Shown here: positions 51,771-61,363 of the stretch, piece by piece
Layout: each line of letters starts with the position of its first letter
How positions within the stretch are numbered: position 1 is the first letter of the stretch
Origin: Calditrichota bacterium
GTDB taxonomy: Bacteria; CLD3
Length of the DNA stretch: 64,000 nucleotides
Assembly (NCBI GenBank): GCA_008501735.1
Contig: QQUF01000044.1
Location: 62,001 to 126,000, forward strand
Direction: 5' to 3'
Notes under the pieces: model-generated
The model's input: the letters and a program-made list of their open reading frames with translations, nothing else
What the model was told of the DNA's origin: nothing
The model's database searches: none
Made by a program: the position numbers and the translations under genes

Positions 51771-53843
51771 TTAAAATTTTACTTCGACATTAATTCTTAA
51801 ATCTCTGCCCAAACTCGCTCCGTCAGCAAAATCTTTTCGGCTTACTTTAGTAACATCATCATCATTTAGTAAATCCAATAGCCTGTAACCAATAAAACTT
51901 ACAGCAACTTTGTCTCTAATCATTAATTTTTCAATTACTAAATTTAAATGTGCATAATCATTTAGTTTTTCATTGTTATCGACTCTTTGGCTAACGTAAC
52001 GGATCCAACTGTGCATATTCCAACCTTTGAAATTACTTCTAAACCCAAAGTTCGCTTTTTCTTTTGGTGCAAAAAGGACTCTCTGCCCTGTTAAAGTTTT
52101 TTCTGTTCCAGAAGTAGAAGTGTTTTCTGTTACCACAAACTCTTCTAAAAATTGAACAGAGTAATTTGCGTAAAGAGAAAACCAGTTTGTAAGTTGATAA
52201 CTAATTTCATTTTCAAAACCTATTCCATCAATATTTTCGGAATTTTGTGCAACACTTTGTACTGTTCCAAATATTGAACCATCTGATAATGTGTCCAATT
52301 CTATAGTTTGTTCGTATCTAATCAAGTCAGAAACTTCGTGTCTGAAGAAATCGGATTTAACAACCAATTTTTCAAATTTTCCTTCATAGCCAACTTCAGT
52401 TGTAGTAATTTTCTCTGCTTCCAAATTTTTATTTCCAATAATACTTCCAGTTCCAGTAATATTTTGGTGATAATTGTCAACAATTGGAAACTTTAAATCA
52501 AAGTTTCTTTCACCAACACTAGGAACGCGGAAAGCATTTCCAATTCCAAATCTGAAAACTGAATTCTCTGTAGCTTTGTAAACTCCATTGGTTTTGTAAC
52601 TAATTTGTGCATCTACATCTGAATGTTTTTCAATTTTGCCACCTATTTGTACCAAAAATTTCTCATTAACTTCAATTTCGTCAAGCAAGGAGAAACCAAA
52701 AACTTTTGAAGAAATATCTCTTTCAGGAAGAATAAACCCTTCACCCTCGGTAAGACGGAAACTTGCAGAACTATAAAGAAAATGCCTCTTCTTGAAAAGA
52801 TGAGCAAAGCTAACTTCTACCTCAGAAACCAAAGATTCAAACTTGGGAATCGAAGGATCACCTTTTGTATTCGTGACAGTTTGAAAAGCGGATTTACTGA
52901 AATCCGTATTTTCCTTATTAAAAAATGAGTTAATATTTACCCAAGTCTTTTCTCCTAAAGTCCAATTGTTTTGCAAATGAAAGAAATAACTTAAAGTCTC
53001 TGCATCATCTTGAGGAGTTGAGTCATAAGCTGTAGTAACTCCTTCTCCATAACCTACTCCTGAATAAAGCCTAACTTTCCAATCTCTTGATAAATCGTAA
53101 ACACCATCAATTGAGAACATCGCCTTTTGGAGACTTTCTTTTTTTATTCCAGTTACTGTATCGGTTTCAAAGAAACCACCGTGCGAATAACCATTTGCTG
53201 AAAATCTAAAATGAGCATCTTTGATTTTTGTTGTGTGAAAAGCTGTTAACCAAGCTTCACCGTTATCGCCATAACCAGAATTAACTTTACTAATTTTATT
53301 TTTTTCAGGGTCTAAAGTGATAATGTTAATGATTCCCAAAAATGCGTTCGTTCCATAAAGTGCTGAACCTGGTCCTTTTACAACTTCTATTCTTTGGATT
53401 TCCTCAATTGCCAAAGGCAAGTAAGTCCAGTCAGTGTTGTAATAAAGTGTGTTGTAAATCGGGCTTCCATTAATCATCGTCAAAATTCGATTTACTGGAG
53501 CATCGCTTCCAAATATCAAACCGCGAATTGTAACTTGATTTAGACTTGGGTCATTAGAATGAATAAAAACATCGACTCCTGGAATCTGTTCTAAAAGTTC
53601 GTAAAATGTTTTTGCTCCACTCATTTTAATTTGTTCTTGAGTCAAAATTGACACAACTCCAGGAGCTTCAATCTTTTTTCTTGCTCTTCTTGAACCAGTT
53701 GTGACCAAATCTTCTTCACTAAAAAGTAACTCTTCTTCCAAAAATACATCAGTACTACCAAACGAATCACTTTCCTCTTGTGCAAAGATTTGACTAATCA
53801 ATATCAAGTTGAATAAAAAGATATAAAATATATGCTTAAGCAT
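51771..53843 (-). CDS. TonB-dependent outer-membrane receptor
   Basis: The 690-residue protein has a signal peptide ('FLFNLILISQIFAQEE'). The plug domain (about 45-165) includes 'TTGSRRARKKIEAPGVVSILTQEQIKMSGAKTFYELLEQIPGVDV' and 'IRGLIFGSDAPVNRILTMINGSPI'. A 22-strand barrel with aromatic strands ends in 'RDLRINVEVKF'. It imports a ligand across the outer membrane using the TonB/ExbBD motor, encoded elsewhere. It is the first gene of the tight receptor-binding-protein-kinase-barrel operon. The substrate is unknown; no metal or siderophore genes are nearby. Confidence 0.93.
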   Translation of the reverse strand: MLKHIFYIFLFNLILISQIFAQEESDSFGSTDVFLEEELLFSEEDLVTTGSRRARKKIEAPGVVSILTQEQIKMSGAKTFYELLEQIPGVDVFIHSNDPSLNQVTIRGLIFGSDAPVNRILTMINGSPIYNTLYYNTDWTYLPLAIEEIQRIEVVKGPGSALYGTNAFLGIINIITLDPEKNKISKVNSGYGDNGEAWLTAFHTTKIKDAHFRFSANGYSHGGFFETDTVTGIKKESLQKAMFSIDGVYDLSRDWKVRLYSGVGYGEGVTTAYDSTPQDDAETLSYFFHLQNNWTLGEKTWVNINSFFNKENTDFSKSAFQTVTNTKGDPSIPKFESLVSEVEVSFAHLFKKRHFLYSSASFRLTEGEGFILPERDISSKVFGFSLLDEIEVNEKFLVQIGGKIEKHSDVDAQISYKTNGVYKATENSVFRFGIGNAFRVPSVGERNFDLKFPIVDNYHQNITGTGSIIGNKNLEAEKITTTEVGYEGKFEKLVVKSDFFRHEVSDLIRYEQTIELDTLSDGSIFGTVQSVAQNSENIDGIGFENEISYQLTNWFSLYANYSVQFLEEFVVTENTSTSGTEKTLTGQRVLFAPKEKANFGFRSNFKGWNMHSWIRYVSQRVDNNEKLNDYAHLNLVIEKLMIRDKVAVSFIGYRLLDLLNDDDVTKVSRKDFADGASLGRDLRINVEVKF

Positions 53844-53895
53844 TTAGCTTTTCCCTAAAACGAAAATTATTTGTCTTCTCTTACTTTTTTCTTTT

Positions 53896-54384
53896 TTAAA
53901 TAAATGCTTTTAAAATCTCATTTTGAACATCTTCAAGATTTGAACGAGCACTCTCAAAATCTCGAATTTTATCCTGAAGTCTCTTCAAAAGCATTCTTTT
54001 ATCTAATCCATTGCGAATTACCAATTTTAAAGCATCATTATCCCAAGGCTTTTCAATGTATTGGAAAAGTCCGACTTCATTAATTGCTTTAATCGCATTT
54101 TCTTTGTCCGCATAGCCCGTCAACAATATTCTAATTGTATGAGGTTGAATTTTCATCGCTTCAATTAGAAAATCAATTCCATTCATTTCGGGCATCAAAT
54201 AATCTGTAATGATTAAATCAGCAGTGTTTTCCTTAAGAAATTCTAAGGCTTCATCTGGGTCGTTAAAAGTCTCAACATTGTATTCTGATTCTAACAAAAG
54301 GAAATTACTGATACTTTGAGTAATCATTGGTTCATCATCTACGATAACAATCGTACAATCTTCTTCAAGATATTCTTTACTCAT
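53896..54384 (-). CDS. Receiver-only response regulator
   Basis: This 162-residue protein consists of a CheY-like receiver: acidic pair 'VIVDDEPMI' (Asp16, Asp17), phosphoacceptor Asp61 in 'LIITDYLMPEMNG', the Thr in 'RILLTGYAD' and Lys in 'YIEKPWDNDAL'. A C-terminal helical tail of about 35 residues follows ('MLLKRLQDKIRDFESARSNLEDVQ'), which looks like a truncated coiled coil seen in RpfG-like regulators, with no HD-GYP or DNA-binding domain. It probably relays phosphate from a kinase such as the one encoded downstream. It lies 52 bp before the TonB receptor gene. Confidence 0.9.
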   Translation of the reverse strand: MSKEYLEEDCTIVIVDDEPMITQSISNFLLLESEYNVETFNDPDEALEFLKENTADLIITDYLMPEMNGIDFLIEAMKIQPHTIRILLTGYADKENAIKAINEVGLFQYIEKPWDNDALKLVIRNGLDKRMLLKRLQDKIRDFESARSNLEDVQNEILKAFI

Positions 54385-54469
54385 TTTCTGCTCCGTAAAG
54401 TTGAAAACTCAATTTAGTTGTAAATAAAAATAACATAGATAAAACTTATAAATTTAATGGGTTGAAAAA

Positions 54470-54886
54470 TTAATTTGGTAAAAGTTTTCTGACTCTCATT
54501 ACAAGAGATTTGAAAATACTTTGAGTAATTTCGATGTGGTCGGAAAGCAAATCAAAAAAATCTTCTCTTCCGATTTGAAGAGCGTGAGTATTTTCGATAG
54601 CAGTTGCTGTCGCAATTGTTAGTTCATCGTCCAACAAAGCCCAAGTTCCGATAGCTTCATTCTTACCTACTCTCGTAATTTCTTTTTCTCCACGTGTCAA
54701 AAGAACCTTACCACTTACAATTATATACATCGAGTCGGCATACTGATTTTCTTTAAAAATGTTTTGCTTAGGCTCAAAAAACTTCTCTTCTGTAATCGAA
54801 GCAATGTAGCCAAGGTTTTCGGTAGTTGTCTCCGAAAAAATATTTACATCTTGTAAGAAAATTACCTTCTCGACAATTGAAAGCAT
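54470..54886 (-). CDS. Cyclic nucleotide-binding domain protein (no DNA-binding domain)
   Basis: This 138-residue protein has the Crp/Fnr-type cNMP-binding fold: 'LGYIASITEEKFFEPKQNIFKENQYADSMYIIVSGKVLLTRG' and 'VGKNEAIGTWALLDDELTIATATAIENTHALQIGREDFFDLL'. The phosphate-binding cassette is only partly conserved (the usual 'FGE.ALL...R.A.A.A' has 'IGTWALLDDELTIATATA'), so cAMP may not be the ligand. There is no helix-turn-helix, so it is not a transcription factor alone. It lies 85 bp upstream of the receiver gene and may act as a signalling adaptor in the same block. Confidence 0.88.
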   Translation of the reverse strand: MLSIVEKVIFLQDVNIFSETTTENLGYIASITEEKFFEPKQNIFKENQYADSMYIIVSGKVLLTRGEKEITRVGKNEAIGTWALLDDELTIATATAIENTHALQIGREDFFDLLSDHIEITQSIFKSLVMRVRKLLPN

Positions 54887-55049
54887 AAAATTAAAAAATC
54901 TTCATTTTAAAAATTTGAATAGGAATGTACGTTTCACTCAAATAAAATACAAGTGATTATCTTAGAACAATGAACAGTAAACAATGAAGTTTGGGAAAAT
55001 TGAAAAGCAAAATTATATTTAATATTACTCATTACTCATTAATTGTTGT

Positions 55050-57494
55050 TTAAAGCATTCCAAATGGGTCAATGTCAATAGAAACTGATACTTTATTTTT
55101 TTGAAATTTTGATTTCAAATCTTCACGAACATTTTTTAGGATTTGATTGGTTTCTCTGTTGTTGAGGTCTTGTTTTTTGTCAATTTTTAACAAAATTTGA
55201 TAACGGTAGTTATTTTTGATTTTTGATAGAGGTGCTTGAGTCGGTCCAAGTACAATTAAAAAATGCTTATGAGGAATATTTTTCCTGAATTCTTTTGCCA
55301 TTTCAAGAACTTTCTGCTCGTCTTCACCACGAAACAAAATCATTACCAAACGACAAAAAGGCGGATAAAGTGCGACTTTCCGAATTTCAATTTCTGAATC
55401 AAAAAATCCATTGTAATTGTGTTCTTTTGAAAATTGAATTACAGGATTATGAGGAAAGGAAGTTTGAATAATTACCTCTCCTCCTGTTTTTCCTCTTCCT
55501 GAACGTCCCGAAACTTGTGCCAAAAGCTGAAAGCTCTTTTCACCAGCACGAAAGTCAGGCAAGAGTAAACCTGTGTCAGCCGAAACAACTCCAACTAAAG
55601 TTACATTCGGAAAATCCAAACCTTTTGCGACCATTTGAGTTCCGAGTAAAATCTGATATTTCTTTTCTCCAAACGCTTCCAAAATTTTTTGATGAGAGTC
55701 TTTTTTGTTACGAGTCGTGTCAATATCCATTCTAACGATTCCCGAATTCGGGAAAAGTGAGCCTAACAAATTCTCAACTTTCTGTGTTCCGATTCCACTT
55801 TGTTTAATCGTTACTTCGCTACAATCAGGACAAGTTTCAGGAACTTTCATTTGGTAATCGCAGTAATGGCAACGCAAGATTTTTTCGGATTGGTGAAAAA
55901 CAAGCGAAACTTCACAATTTTCACACTTAGCAACGTACTCGCAGTCTTTTGCAACACACTGCAAAAATGTTGAAAAACCTCGTTTGTTCTGTAAAAGAAT
56001 GACTTGTTCACCTTTTTTCAAAGTTTGGTCAATCGCTGTGATTAATTTTCCTGAAAAAACAGGAACCGCCCATTGTCCCAAATTTTCTTTTTCCGAAACC
56101 AAGTTAACTACTTCTGTTTCGGGCAATTTTGCTTCTTTAATAGCTCTTTTACGAAGCAAAAGTAAGTCGTATTTTCCAGTCTTAGCATTGTGAAAACTCT
56201 CAACAGAAGGAGTAGCAGAACCAAGAATTACAACACAATTGTTTAATTTTCCACGAACAACTGCAACGTCGCGAGCTTGGTAACGAGGCGAGGAATCGAA
56301 TTGTTTGTAAGAAAATTCGTGTTCCTCGTCCACGACAATTATCCCAATATTTTTGAGGGGTGCAAAAATTGCACTTCTTGCTCCAACGACAATTTTTACT
56401 TTCCCTTCGTGAACGGAACGCCAAGAATCAAATCTTTCTCCAACACTCATTTGACTGTGCAAAACTGCAACCTCTTCACCAAATGCTTCTTTAAAACGAG
56501 TTACTGTTTGCGGAGTCAACGCAATTTCTGGAACTAAAACGATTCCTGTTTTACCTGAATCAATGACTTTCTTCAAAGCATTAATGTAAACTCTTGTTTT
56601 TCCACTTCCAGTAATTCCGTGTAGCAAAAATGTTTTGAATTTTTTGTTCGTAACTGCAAAATCAATTTTATCACAAATGACTTCTTGCTCAAGATTAAGT
56701 TGCGAAAGCTCCTTTTGTTCAATTCCTTGATAAACTTCCCTCTGAACTTCCTGCTCATAAATTTCAAGAAAGCCTTTTTCCTGTAAAAGTTTGACTTGTG
56801 CGTGGTAAGATTTGGTTGCTTTAAGCAAAGCAGAAAGTTTTGAGAACCCTAAATTCCCAATCATAAATTCTAAAATTTGAAGTTGCTTCGGAGTCCGTTT
56901 CAACTCTTCCTGAACCTCTTCTAAAGGTCTTTCAGCTTTTGGTAGAAGTTTGACAAACTTTTCCATTTTAGCTTTTACATTTTTCTGCAAACCGTAGTCA
57001 AGTTTTACCAAACCTTTGCCAATCAAAGTGTTAAGAACAAAATTTACAGACTTGAATTTTTTGTCAAGGTCTTTGTAAATCCTTCCTTCTTCACCCAAAA
57101 ATTCTAAAACTAAGCTCTCTTCTTGACTCAAGTTTTTTGGCAATTTTTTTTCAGTCCGAAAGAATCGTTTTTCCGAATTGACAAAAATTCCTTTTGGCAA
57201 AAATGTTTTCATCACTTCGCCAAGTGGAGCGATGTAGTAGTTTGAAATCCACTTGGCGAGTTTAAGCATTTCAGTTGTAAAAATTGGCTTATCGTCAAGC
57301 AAGTCAATAATTTTTTTTGTTTTGAACTCAGGTTTTTCATAAGTCAGAACAACCACAAAACCCGTTACTTTCCGAAATTTTCCGAAAGGCACAAAAACCC
57401 TTTGCCCAATGAAAATTTGCTCTTCCATTTTCGGCGGAACTTCGTACGTAAAAAAATCTGTCAGCGGAGAAGGGATAGCAATTTTTGCAAACAT
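55050..57494 (-). CDS. priA: Primosomal protein N' (PriA helicase)
   Basis: This 814-residue helicase reloads replication at stalled forks by recognising branched DNA. It has an N-terminal 3'-DNA-binding domain ('FFTYEVPPKMEEQIFIGQRVFVPFGK'), Walker A 'LLHGITGSGKTRVYINAL', Walker B 'IIVVDEEHEFSYKQF' and motif III 'VVILGSATPS'. The eight-cysteine double zinc site runs from 'CVAKDCEYVAKCENCEVSL' to 'CHYCDYQMKVPETCPDC'. The C-terminal 'RSGRGKTGGEVIIQT' helicase motif follows. It appears monocistronic, with a repeat-rich spacer upstream. Confidence 0.95.
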   Translation of the reverse strand: MFAKIAIPSPLTDFFTYEVPPKMEEQIFIGQRVFVPFGKFRKVTGFVVVLTYEKPEFKTKKIIDLLDDKPIFTTEMLKLAKWISNYYIAPLGEVMKTFLPKGIFVNSEKRFFRTEKKLPKNLSQEESLVLEFLGEEGRIYKDLDKKFKSVNFVLNTLIGKGLVKLDYGLQKNVKAKMEKFVKLLPKAERPLEEVQEELKRTPKQLQILEFMIGNLGFSKLSALLKATKSYHAQVKLLQEKGFLEIYEQEVQREVYQGIEQKELSQLNLEQEVICDKIDFAVTNKKFKTFLLHGITGSGKTRVYINALKKVIDSGKTGIVLVPEIALTPQTVTRFKEAFGEEVAVLHSQMSVGERFDSWRSVHEGKVKIVVGARSAIFAPLKNIGIIVVDEEHEFSYKQFDSSPRYQARDVAVVRGKLNNCVVILGSATPSVESFHNAKTGKYDLLLLRKRAIKEAKLPETEVVNLVSEKENLGQWAVPVFSGKLITAIDQTLKKGEQVILLQNKRGFSTFLQCVAKDCEYVAKCENCEVSLVFHQSEKILRCHYCDYQMKVPETCPDCSEVTIKQSGIGTQKVENLLGSLFPNSGIVRMDIDTTRNKKDSHQKILEAFGEKKYQILLGTQMVAKGLDFPNVTLVGVVSADTGLLLPDFRAGEKSFQLLAQVSGRSGRGKTGGEVIIQTSFPHNPVIQFSKEHNYNGFFDSEIEIRKVALYPPFCRLVMILFRGEDEQKVLEMAKEFRKNIPHKHFLIVLGPTQAPLSKIKNNYRYQILLKIDKKQDLNNRETNQILKNVREDLKSKFQKNKVSVSIDIDPFGML

Positions 57495-57510
57495 TTCTAA
57501 TGACTAATGA

Positions 57511-57541
57511 TGAATTGTGAATTGTGAATTGTGAATTGTGA
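57511..57541. repeat. 7-bp tandem repeat (TGAATTG x 4.4)
   Basis: Four perfect copies of TGAATTG followed by TGA lie 17 bp upstream of the priA start. Such a short tract can change copy number by slippage, and here it runs straight into the first arm of a larger inverted repeat. Confidence 0.9.
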
Positions 57542-57620
57542 GTGTCTGATTCAAAATCAGGCTCTCACTTTACTTTAGTTCTCGTTTTTATTGAGAGCCT
57601 CACTTAAAGTGAGACACTCA
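57539..57620. repeat. Inverted-repeat element with two internal hairpins
   Basis: The outer arms 57539-57567 and 57592-57620 are inverted: TGAGTGTCT...AGGCTCTCA against TGAGAGCCT...AGACACTCA. Inside each arm sits a different small hairpin (CTGATTCAAAATCAG in one, CTCACTTAAAGTGAG in the other). The arm ends are conserved while the hairpin bases vary in a pair-preserving way, which points to selection on folding. It lies between priA and the lipoprotein gene and carries no ORF. Confidence 0.8.
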
Positions 57621-57629
57621 AACAGACTC

Positions 57630-58064
57630 TCACTTTGAAATAACTGAAATTGCTGCTTGGTAATTTTCTTTTGGAATCTCGGAATTCAATTTTGGGTAAG
57701 GAGTAAGACTTTGAAATTCAAAACTGTAACCTAATGTGTCCAATTTGGAATCCTTTCTCTTAGAAATTAACTCAAGAGAAAATTTGTGCCTTTGTTCACC
57801 TTGAATCAATTCCAAGCCAATCTCAGCAGTTCCTTCCCAGACACATTTTGCACCAATTGGGCATCTTGAATCCGAAATCAAATTTGAAAAGGTAATTTCA
57901 CTTCCATTGCCAAGTTTAGCTGTTTTTCCAAAGTCAATTTTAACAACCTCGTCAATGCTTTCTTTTTTTACGATTTCAGAATTTGTCTTTTTCGATTGCT
58001 TTGAACAACCTGAAATTAGAATGATTGAAGTAAGAATGAGAAGTAAGAACTGAGATTTTTTCAT
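57630..58064 (-). CDS. Exported lipoprotein of unknown function
   Basis: This 144-residue protein has a lipoprotein signal with lipobox 'LISGC' (Cys about 20), so it is anchored to a membrane by lipid. The mature domain is beta-rich and carries the segment 'SDSRCPIGAKCVWEGTAEIGLELI', a two-cysteine pattern I recall from small exported lipoproteins of the Bacteroidetes-like group whose function is unknown. A disulfide between the two cysteines is likely. The gene stands alone among palindromic repeats. Confidence 0.78.
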   Translation of the reverse strand: MKKSQFLLLILTSIILISGCSKQSKKTNSEIVKKESIDEVVKIDFGKTAKLGNGSEITFSNLISDSRCPIGAKCVWEGTAEIGLELIQGEQRHKFSLELISKRKDSKLDTLGYSFEFQSLTPYPKLNSEIPKENYQAAISVISK

Positions 58065-58097
58065 AGGAATTTAGTCTTGAATTTTAAAATTAAATTC

Positions 58098-58121
58098 AGA
58101 GACGCACAACCGTGCGTCTCT
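58098..58121. repeat. 10-bp hairpin repeat (AGAGACGCAC type)
   Basis: AGAGACGCAC-AACC-GTGCGTCTCT is a perfect 10-bp stem with a 4-base loop. Sequences of the GAGACGCAC...GTGCGTCTC type are known as highly iterated palindromes in cyanobacteria and some other bacteria, so this is probably a copy of a dispersed element. Confidence 0.75.
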
Positions 58122-58129
58122 ACGTTGTC

Positions 58130-58149
58130 ATTCCTGAGAAAGCAGGAAT
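58130..58149. repeat. 7-bp hairpin repeat (ATTCCTG...CAGGAAT type)
   Basis: ATTCCTG-AGAAAG-CAGGAAT starts 9 bp after the previous hairpin. It resembles the widespread ATTCC...GGAAT family of short intergenic repeats (dRS3-like). Two repeat types in direct succession suggest a hotspot for such elements. Confidence 0.65.
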
Positions 58150-58173
58150 CCATTTTCTAAATTTTGGTATTTT

Positions 58174-61137
58174 CTATTTTAATAACAATATCTTTTTAGT
58201 AAATGTTTTGTTTGCAGCACTAAGTTTAAGAAAATACACTCCTGAACTCACAGGATTTCCAAAAGAATCTTTTCCATACCAAGTAACTGAATAATTACCT
58301 GAATTTTGACTTTCGTTTACTAAAGTTATTACCCTCTGACCAAGAATATTAAAAACTTCTAAAAGCACATTTGACTTTGGAGTAGAATATCTAATCTCTG
58401 TTTCCGGGTTGAAAGGGTTTGGAAAATTTTGGTGTAAAACAAACTTCTTTGGCACATTTTGCAAAGGTTCAATTTCTTCAATTCCAACGAAACCACCTGT
58501 TCCCAAAATCTCAAAATCATCAACTAAAGCCTCAACCAAAGTTGGAGTAGCTGCAAAAGGATTATCGGCAACAAATCTTAATTGGACAGTTGAAGTCGGT
58601 TGCACAAAGTCCTCAACTTTAAATTTCACTTGAACCCACTCATTTGAAGTTTCGTCTGTATTCTCAATGTTAATCCAAGTCTGACCATTATCGTTTGAAA
58701 TATCAACATTCCAACTTCCTTCATCACCTGAATTAGCAGAAATGGTAGCAAACCATCTATAAAAAATTATTACAGGGTCAGTAACTGTTGTAAAATCGTA
58801 AACAGGTGAAAACAAAGTTGTTTTTCCGTTTGCAAGTCCATCTAACGGGTTGAATGAATTTCCTGCTGCTCCTGTAACAAAACAGTTTACTCCAATAGAA
58901 GTGTGGTCATCTTCAGGTTGGCAAGTGTAAAAAGAAGCTCCAAAAGCCGCCAAATTGTAGTAATCAGGGTCACCAACCTCCCAAATTCCTTGAGTTGCAT
59001 TATCACTTGGGTCTCCAACTTGCCAATTTACTGTTCCTTCAAAAGGCTCCAAATCAATACTTTGGAAACCAACCAAAAAAGCATAATTCTCTTGAGGAGC
59101 ATTGATTGGAACTGTCGATGTTGAGTTGCTAAGAGGGTCGAAAAAACTAAAATAATATTTCACAATACTTCCTGCCGATTGCGGTGGAATGTCAGCTTGG
59201 TAAATATTTGAAATTGAATTCGTAGCGGAAACTGACTGTGTTGTTTGAAAGTTGTCTATTGAGTAATGGACTCTAACTGAATCAGGCTCATTAAATCCAC
59301 TTCCTCCAAGATTAAAGCTCAAAGTGTAAGGCATTGTTGTATTTTGTGTGTCTAAAAATGGTGTGTGTGCAAAAGTCGCAGAAATGTAAAGCGAGCTTCC
59401 GATTCCGTGAGCATTGAAAGAATTGTTAATCTCTGTAAAGTTAGGTGTTCCATTACTCAAATCTCCGTCGTCATCGTCAGCAATTAGAACTTCCAAATAC
59501 CATTCACTAAATGCAATTCCTGTGTTCAAATCGTCAGGAGTTCCCCATTTTGCAAAATGCGAAAGTTCGCTCATTGTTTGTAAAGAAGTAGCTTGTCTCA
59601 AGTCCCAAAAAGCCGCTCCGATAATTTCACCGTCATCGTGAACTTCGCCTGTAATATCAGTTGGATAAACTTTGTTGTTATCCAAATCTCTCAAGAACGA
59701 ACCGACTCCGAAGAAGCCATTTCCAATGTGAGAATCGTCTTCAATTGCTACTGAAAGAACATCTGCCAAACCTTCGTGAACTGCTCCGTTAATTACTCCA
59801 CCCGGAACTCCTGCTTGCTCGTAGAGTTTGTCATTAACTCCGTGTCCATATTCGTGGTAAACAACAGAAGGCATTTGTGCTGTATTCGGACAACCTCCTC
59901 CAGCAAGGAAAAAATTAATACTATTTCCATCCCAAAAGGCATTGCATTGGTCATTTATGTTTACATTACAAGGCATTGAGTAATTTGCATTCGTAAAACT
60001 TGTATCTAGGTCAGTAACAAATTTATGTACAAAATTTGTGTGATAAAATGCATCTCTCTCCGCATCGTGAGAGTTTGAACTATCCCAATGCAAATCAATT
60101 GTATCACCGACATTTACCAAAGTATCAATCAAAGCATCGTTTGCATCTTCGCGATTTACGTTTACAAAAGGACCGATTAAATTTGCACTTAAATTAACCT
60201 GAGCAGAAATCGAATCACTAAAAGCACCAAGTGAGTCGGTTGTCGTCTGATTTCCGCCAATGTTTACAAATTGGTCAAAAAGATTTGTGTTTGTGAAAGG
60301 GTCAGAAGGAAGTGTGAGTTGAACATCAGCAGAAACGGAACCTGAAACATTGTGCCTAACTTTGTTGTGTCGCCAAATAATTTTGTTTGTGTGTGCGTCA
60401 ACGTAAACCCGAAAGTTTCCAACAGGAGTTGCAATTTTAACTTCTACTTCGTGAACAAGGTGGTAATTAATTTCACTTCCATTCTTCACAGGCAGAACAA
60501 ACAAATTTCCGCCACTGACTTTGTCAGTTCCAGAAATAAAGTTTAAATCCTGTAAAGCAGTTTGTTTAGCTGATTCAAAAGAAATTTCAGGACTTAGCAA
60601 AACATTAATTTTAGAATGAAAGTCCGAACCGAAAGCCATAACTTTTCCATTACTAAAAATCCTTAGTTCGACTTCCGAGAATAAAACTTTAACTCCATCT
60701 TTTTCTTGAACATAGGAGACGTACCAACGATTGTTCACTTCGTTTGCACGAACAAATTTTAATTCATCAAAATTAATTTTTAATAAAGAAGCATTATTCT
60801 TCAAAAAAGTCATTGAGGCTTCTTGGACATTCCTTTGATTAATCGAAGGAAATCCCTCAATTTGGATTGATTCGCCAAAAGCTCTGTGAGGCGTTTCAGT
60901 CGCTTCATTCCACTGAACAGTCCAGTTTCCATTTTTACGAGTGAATTTCTGCCACTCGGAATTTTGCGAAAGTTCATTTTGTTTTTGGTAGCTAATCGCA
61001 ATTTTTGATTTTTGTTCAGGCAGAAGAATTGAACCGTCATTTTCAGTGTATTTTATCTGACCGAAAGACTCTAAGTTTGCCGAACAAATTGTCAAAACTG
61101 CCAAAATTCCTGTTAAAACCGAATTGATATTTTGCAT
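58174..61137 (-). CDS. Secreted M36 (fungalysin-like) metallopeptidase with T9SS sorting domain
   Basis: I chose the ATG at 61137 rather than 61182 because it is preceded by AGAAAGG and directly begins the signal peptide ('VLTGILAVLTICSANLESFGQ'). The FTP-like propeptide covers about 55-250. The gluzincin catalytic site is 'VVYHEYGHGV' (His428, Glu429, His432) with third ligand Glu455 in 'AVHEGLADVLS', the fungalysin arrangement. Ig-like and jelly-roll-like beta domains follow, then the type A sorting domain ('NFPNPFNPETEIRYSTP' ... 'SSGVYFLKLS' ... 'KKILLLK'). It is expected to be an extracellular, broad-specificity protease. It is monocistronic and ends near a palindromic repeat cluster. 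Confidence 0.9.
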   Translation of the reverse strand: MQNINSVLTGILAVLTICSANLESFGQIKYTENDGSILLPEQKSKIAISYQKQNELSQNSEWQKFTRKNGNWTVQWNEATETPHRAFGESIQIEGFPSINQRNVQEASMTFLKNNASLLKINFDELKFVRANEVNNRWYVSYVQEKDGVKVLFSEVELRIFSNGKVMAFGSDFHSKINVLLSPEISFESAKQTALQDLNFISGTDKVSGGNLFVLPVKNGSEINYHLVHEVEVKIATPVGNFRVYVDAHTNKIIWRHNKVRHNVSGSVSADVQLTLPSDPFTNTNLFDQFVNIGGNQTTTDSLGAFSDSISAQVNLSANLIGPFVNVNREDANDALIDTLVNVGDTIDLHWDSSNSHDAERDAFYHTNFVHKFVTDLDTSFTNANYSMPCNVNINDQCNAFWDGNSINFFLAGGGCPNTAQMPSVVYHEYGHGVNDKLYEQAGVPGGVINGAVHEGLADVLSVAIEDDSHIGNGFFGVGSFLRDLDNNKVYPTDITGEVHDDGEIIGAAFWDLRQATSLQTMSELSHFAKWGTPDDLNTGIAFSEWYLEVLIADDDDGDLSNGTPNFTEINNSFNAHGIGSSLYISATFAHTPFLDTQNTTMPYTLSFNLGGSGFNEPDSVRVHYSIDNFQTTQSVSATNSISNIYQADIPPQSAGSIVKYYFSFFDPLSNSTSTVPINAPQENYAFLVGFQSIDLEPFEGTVNWQVGDPSDNATQGIWEVGDPDYYNLAAFGASFYTCQPEDDHTSIGVNCFVTGAAGNSFNPLDGLANGKTTLFSPVYDFTTVTDPVIIFYRWFATISANSGDEGSWNVDISNDNGQTWINIENTDETSNEWVQVKFKVEDFVQPTSTVQLRFVADNPFAATPTLVEALVDDFEILGTGGFVGIEEIEPLQNVPKKFVLHQNFPNPFNPETEIRYSTPKSNVLLEVFNILGQRVITLVNESQNSGNYSVTWYGKDSFGNPVSSGVYFLKLSAANKTFTKKILLLK

Positions 61138-61363
61138 AAATTTTGCCTTTCTAGAATATTTTTGTATCTGATAAATTTGCATGCCCTACGACTAAAATAG
61201 AAAAATATTTAATCGAATCGCAATTAAATGAAACTAATCAAAATATTAAATATATTTTTTTGCATTTACAGCCAAACCACAACAAAGATTTTTATGGACT
61301 TTTAGACAAAGTTTTACCGAAGTGGAAATTTTATAAAAACCGTCTGGCTTTAGTTTAATTTTT

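Noticed and set aside
61138-61182. Upstream ATG of the M36 peptidase ORF
   Set aside because: The 15 extra residues precede a complete signal peptide, and the ATG at 61137 has a better ribosome-binding site.
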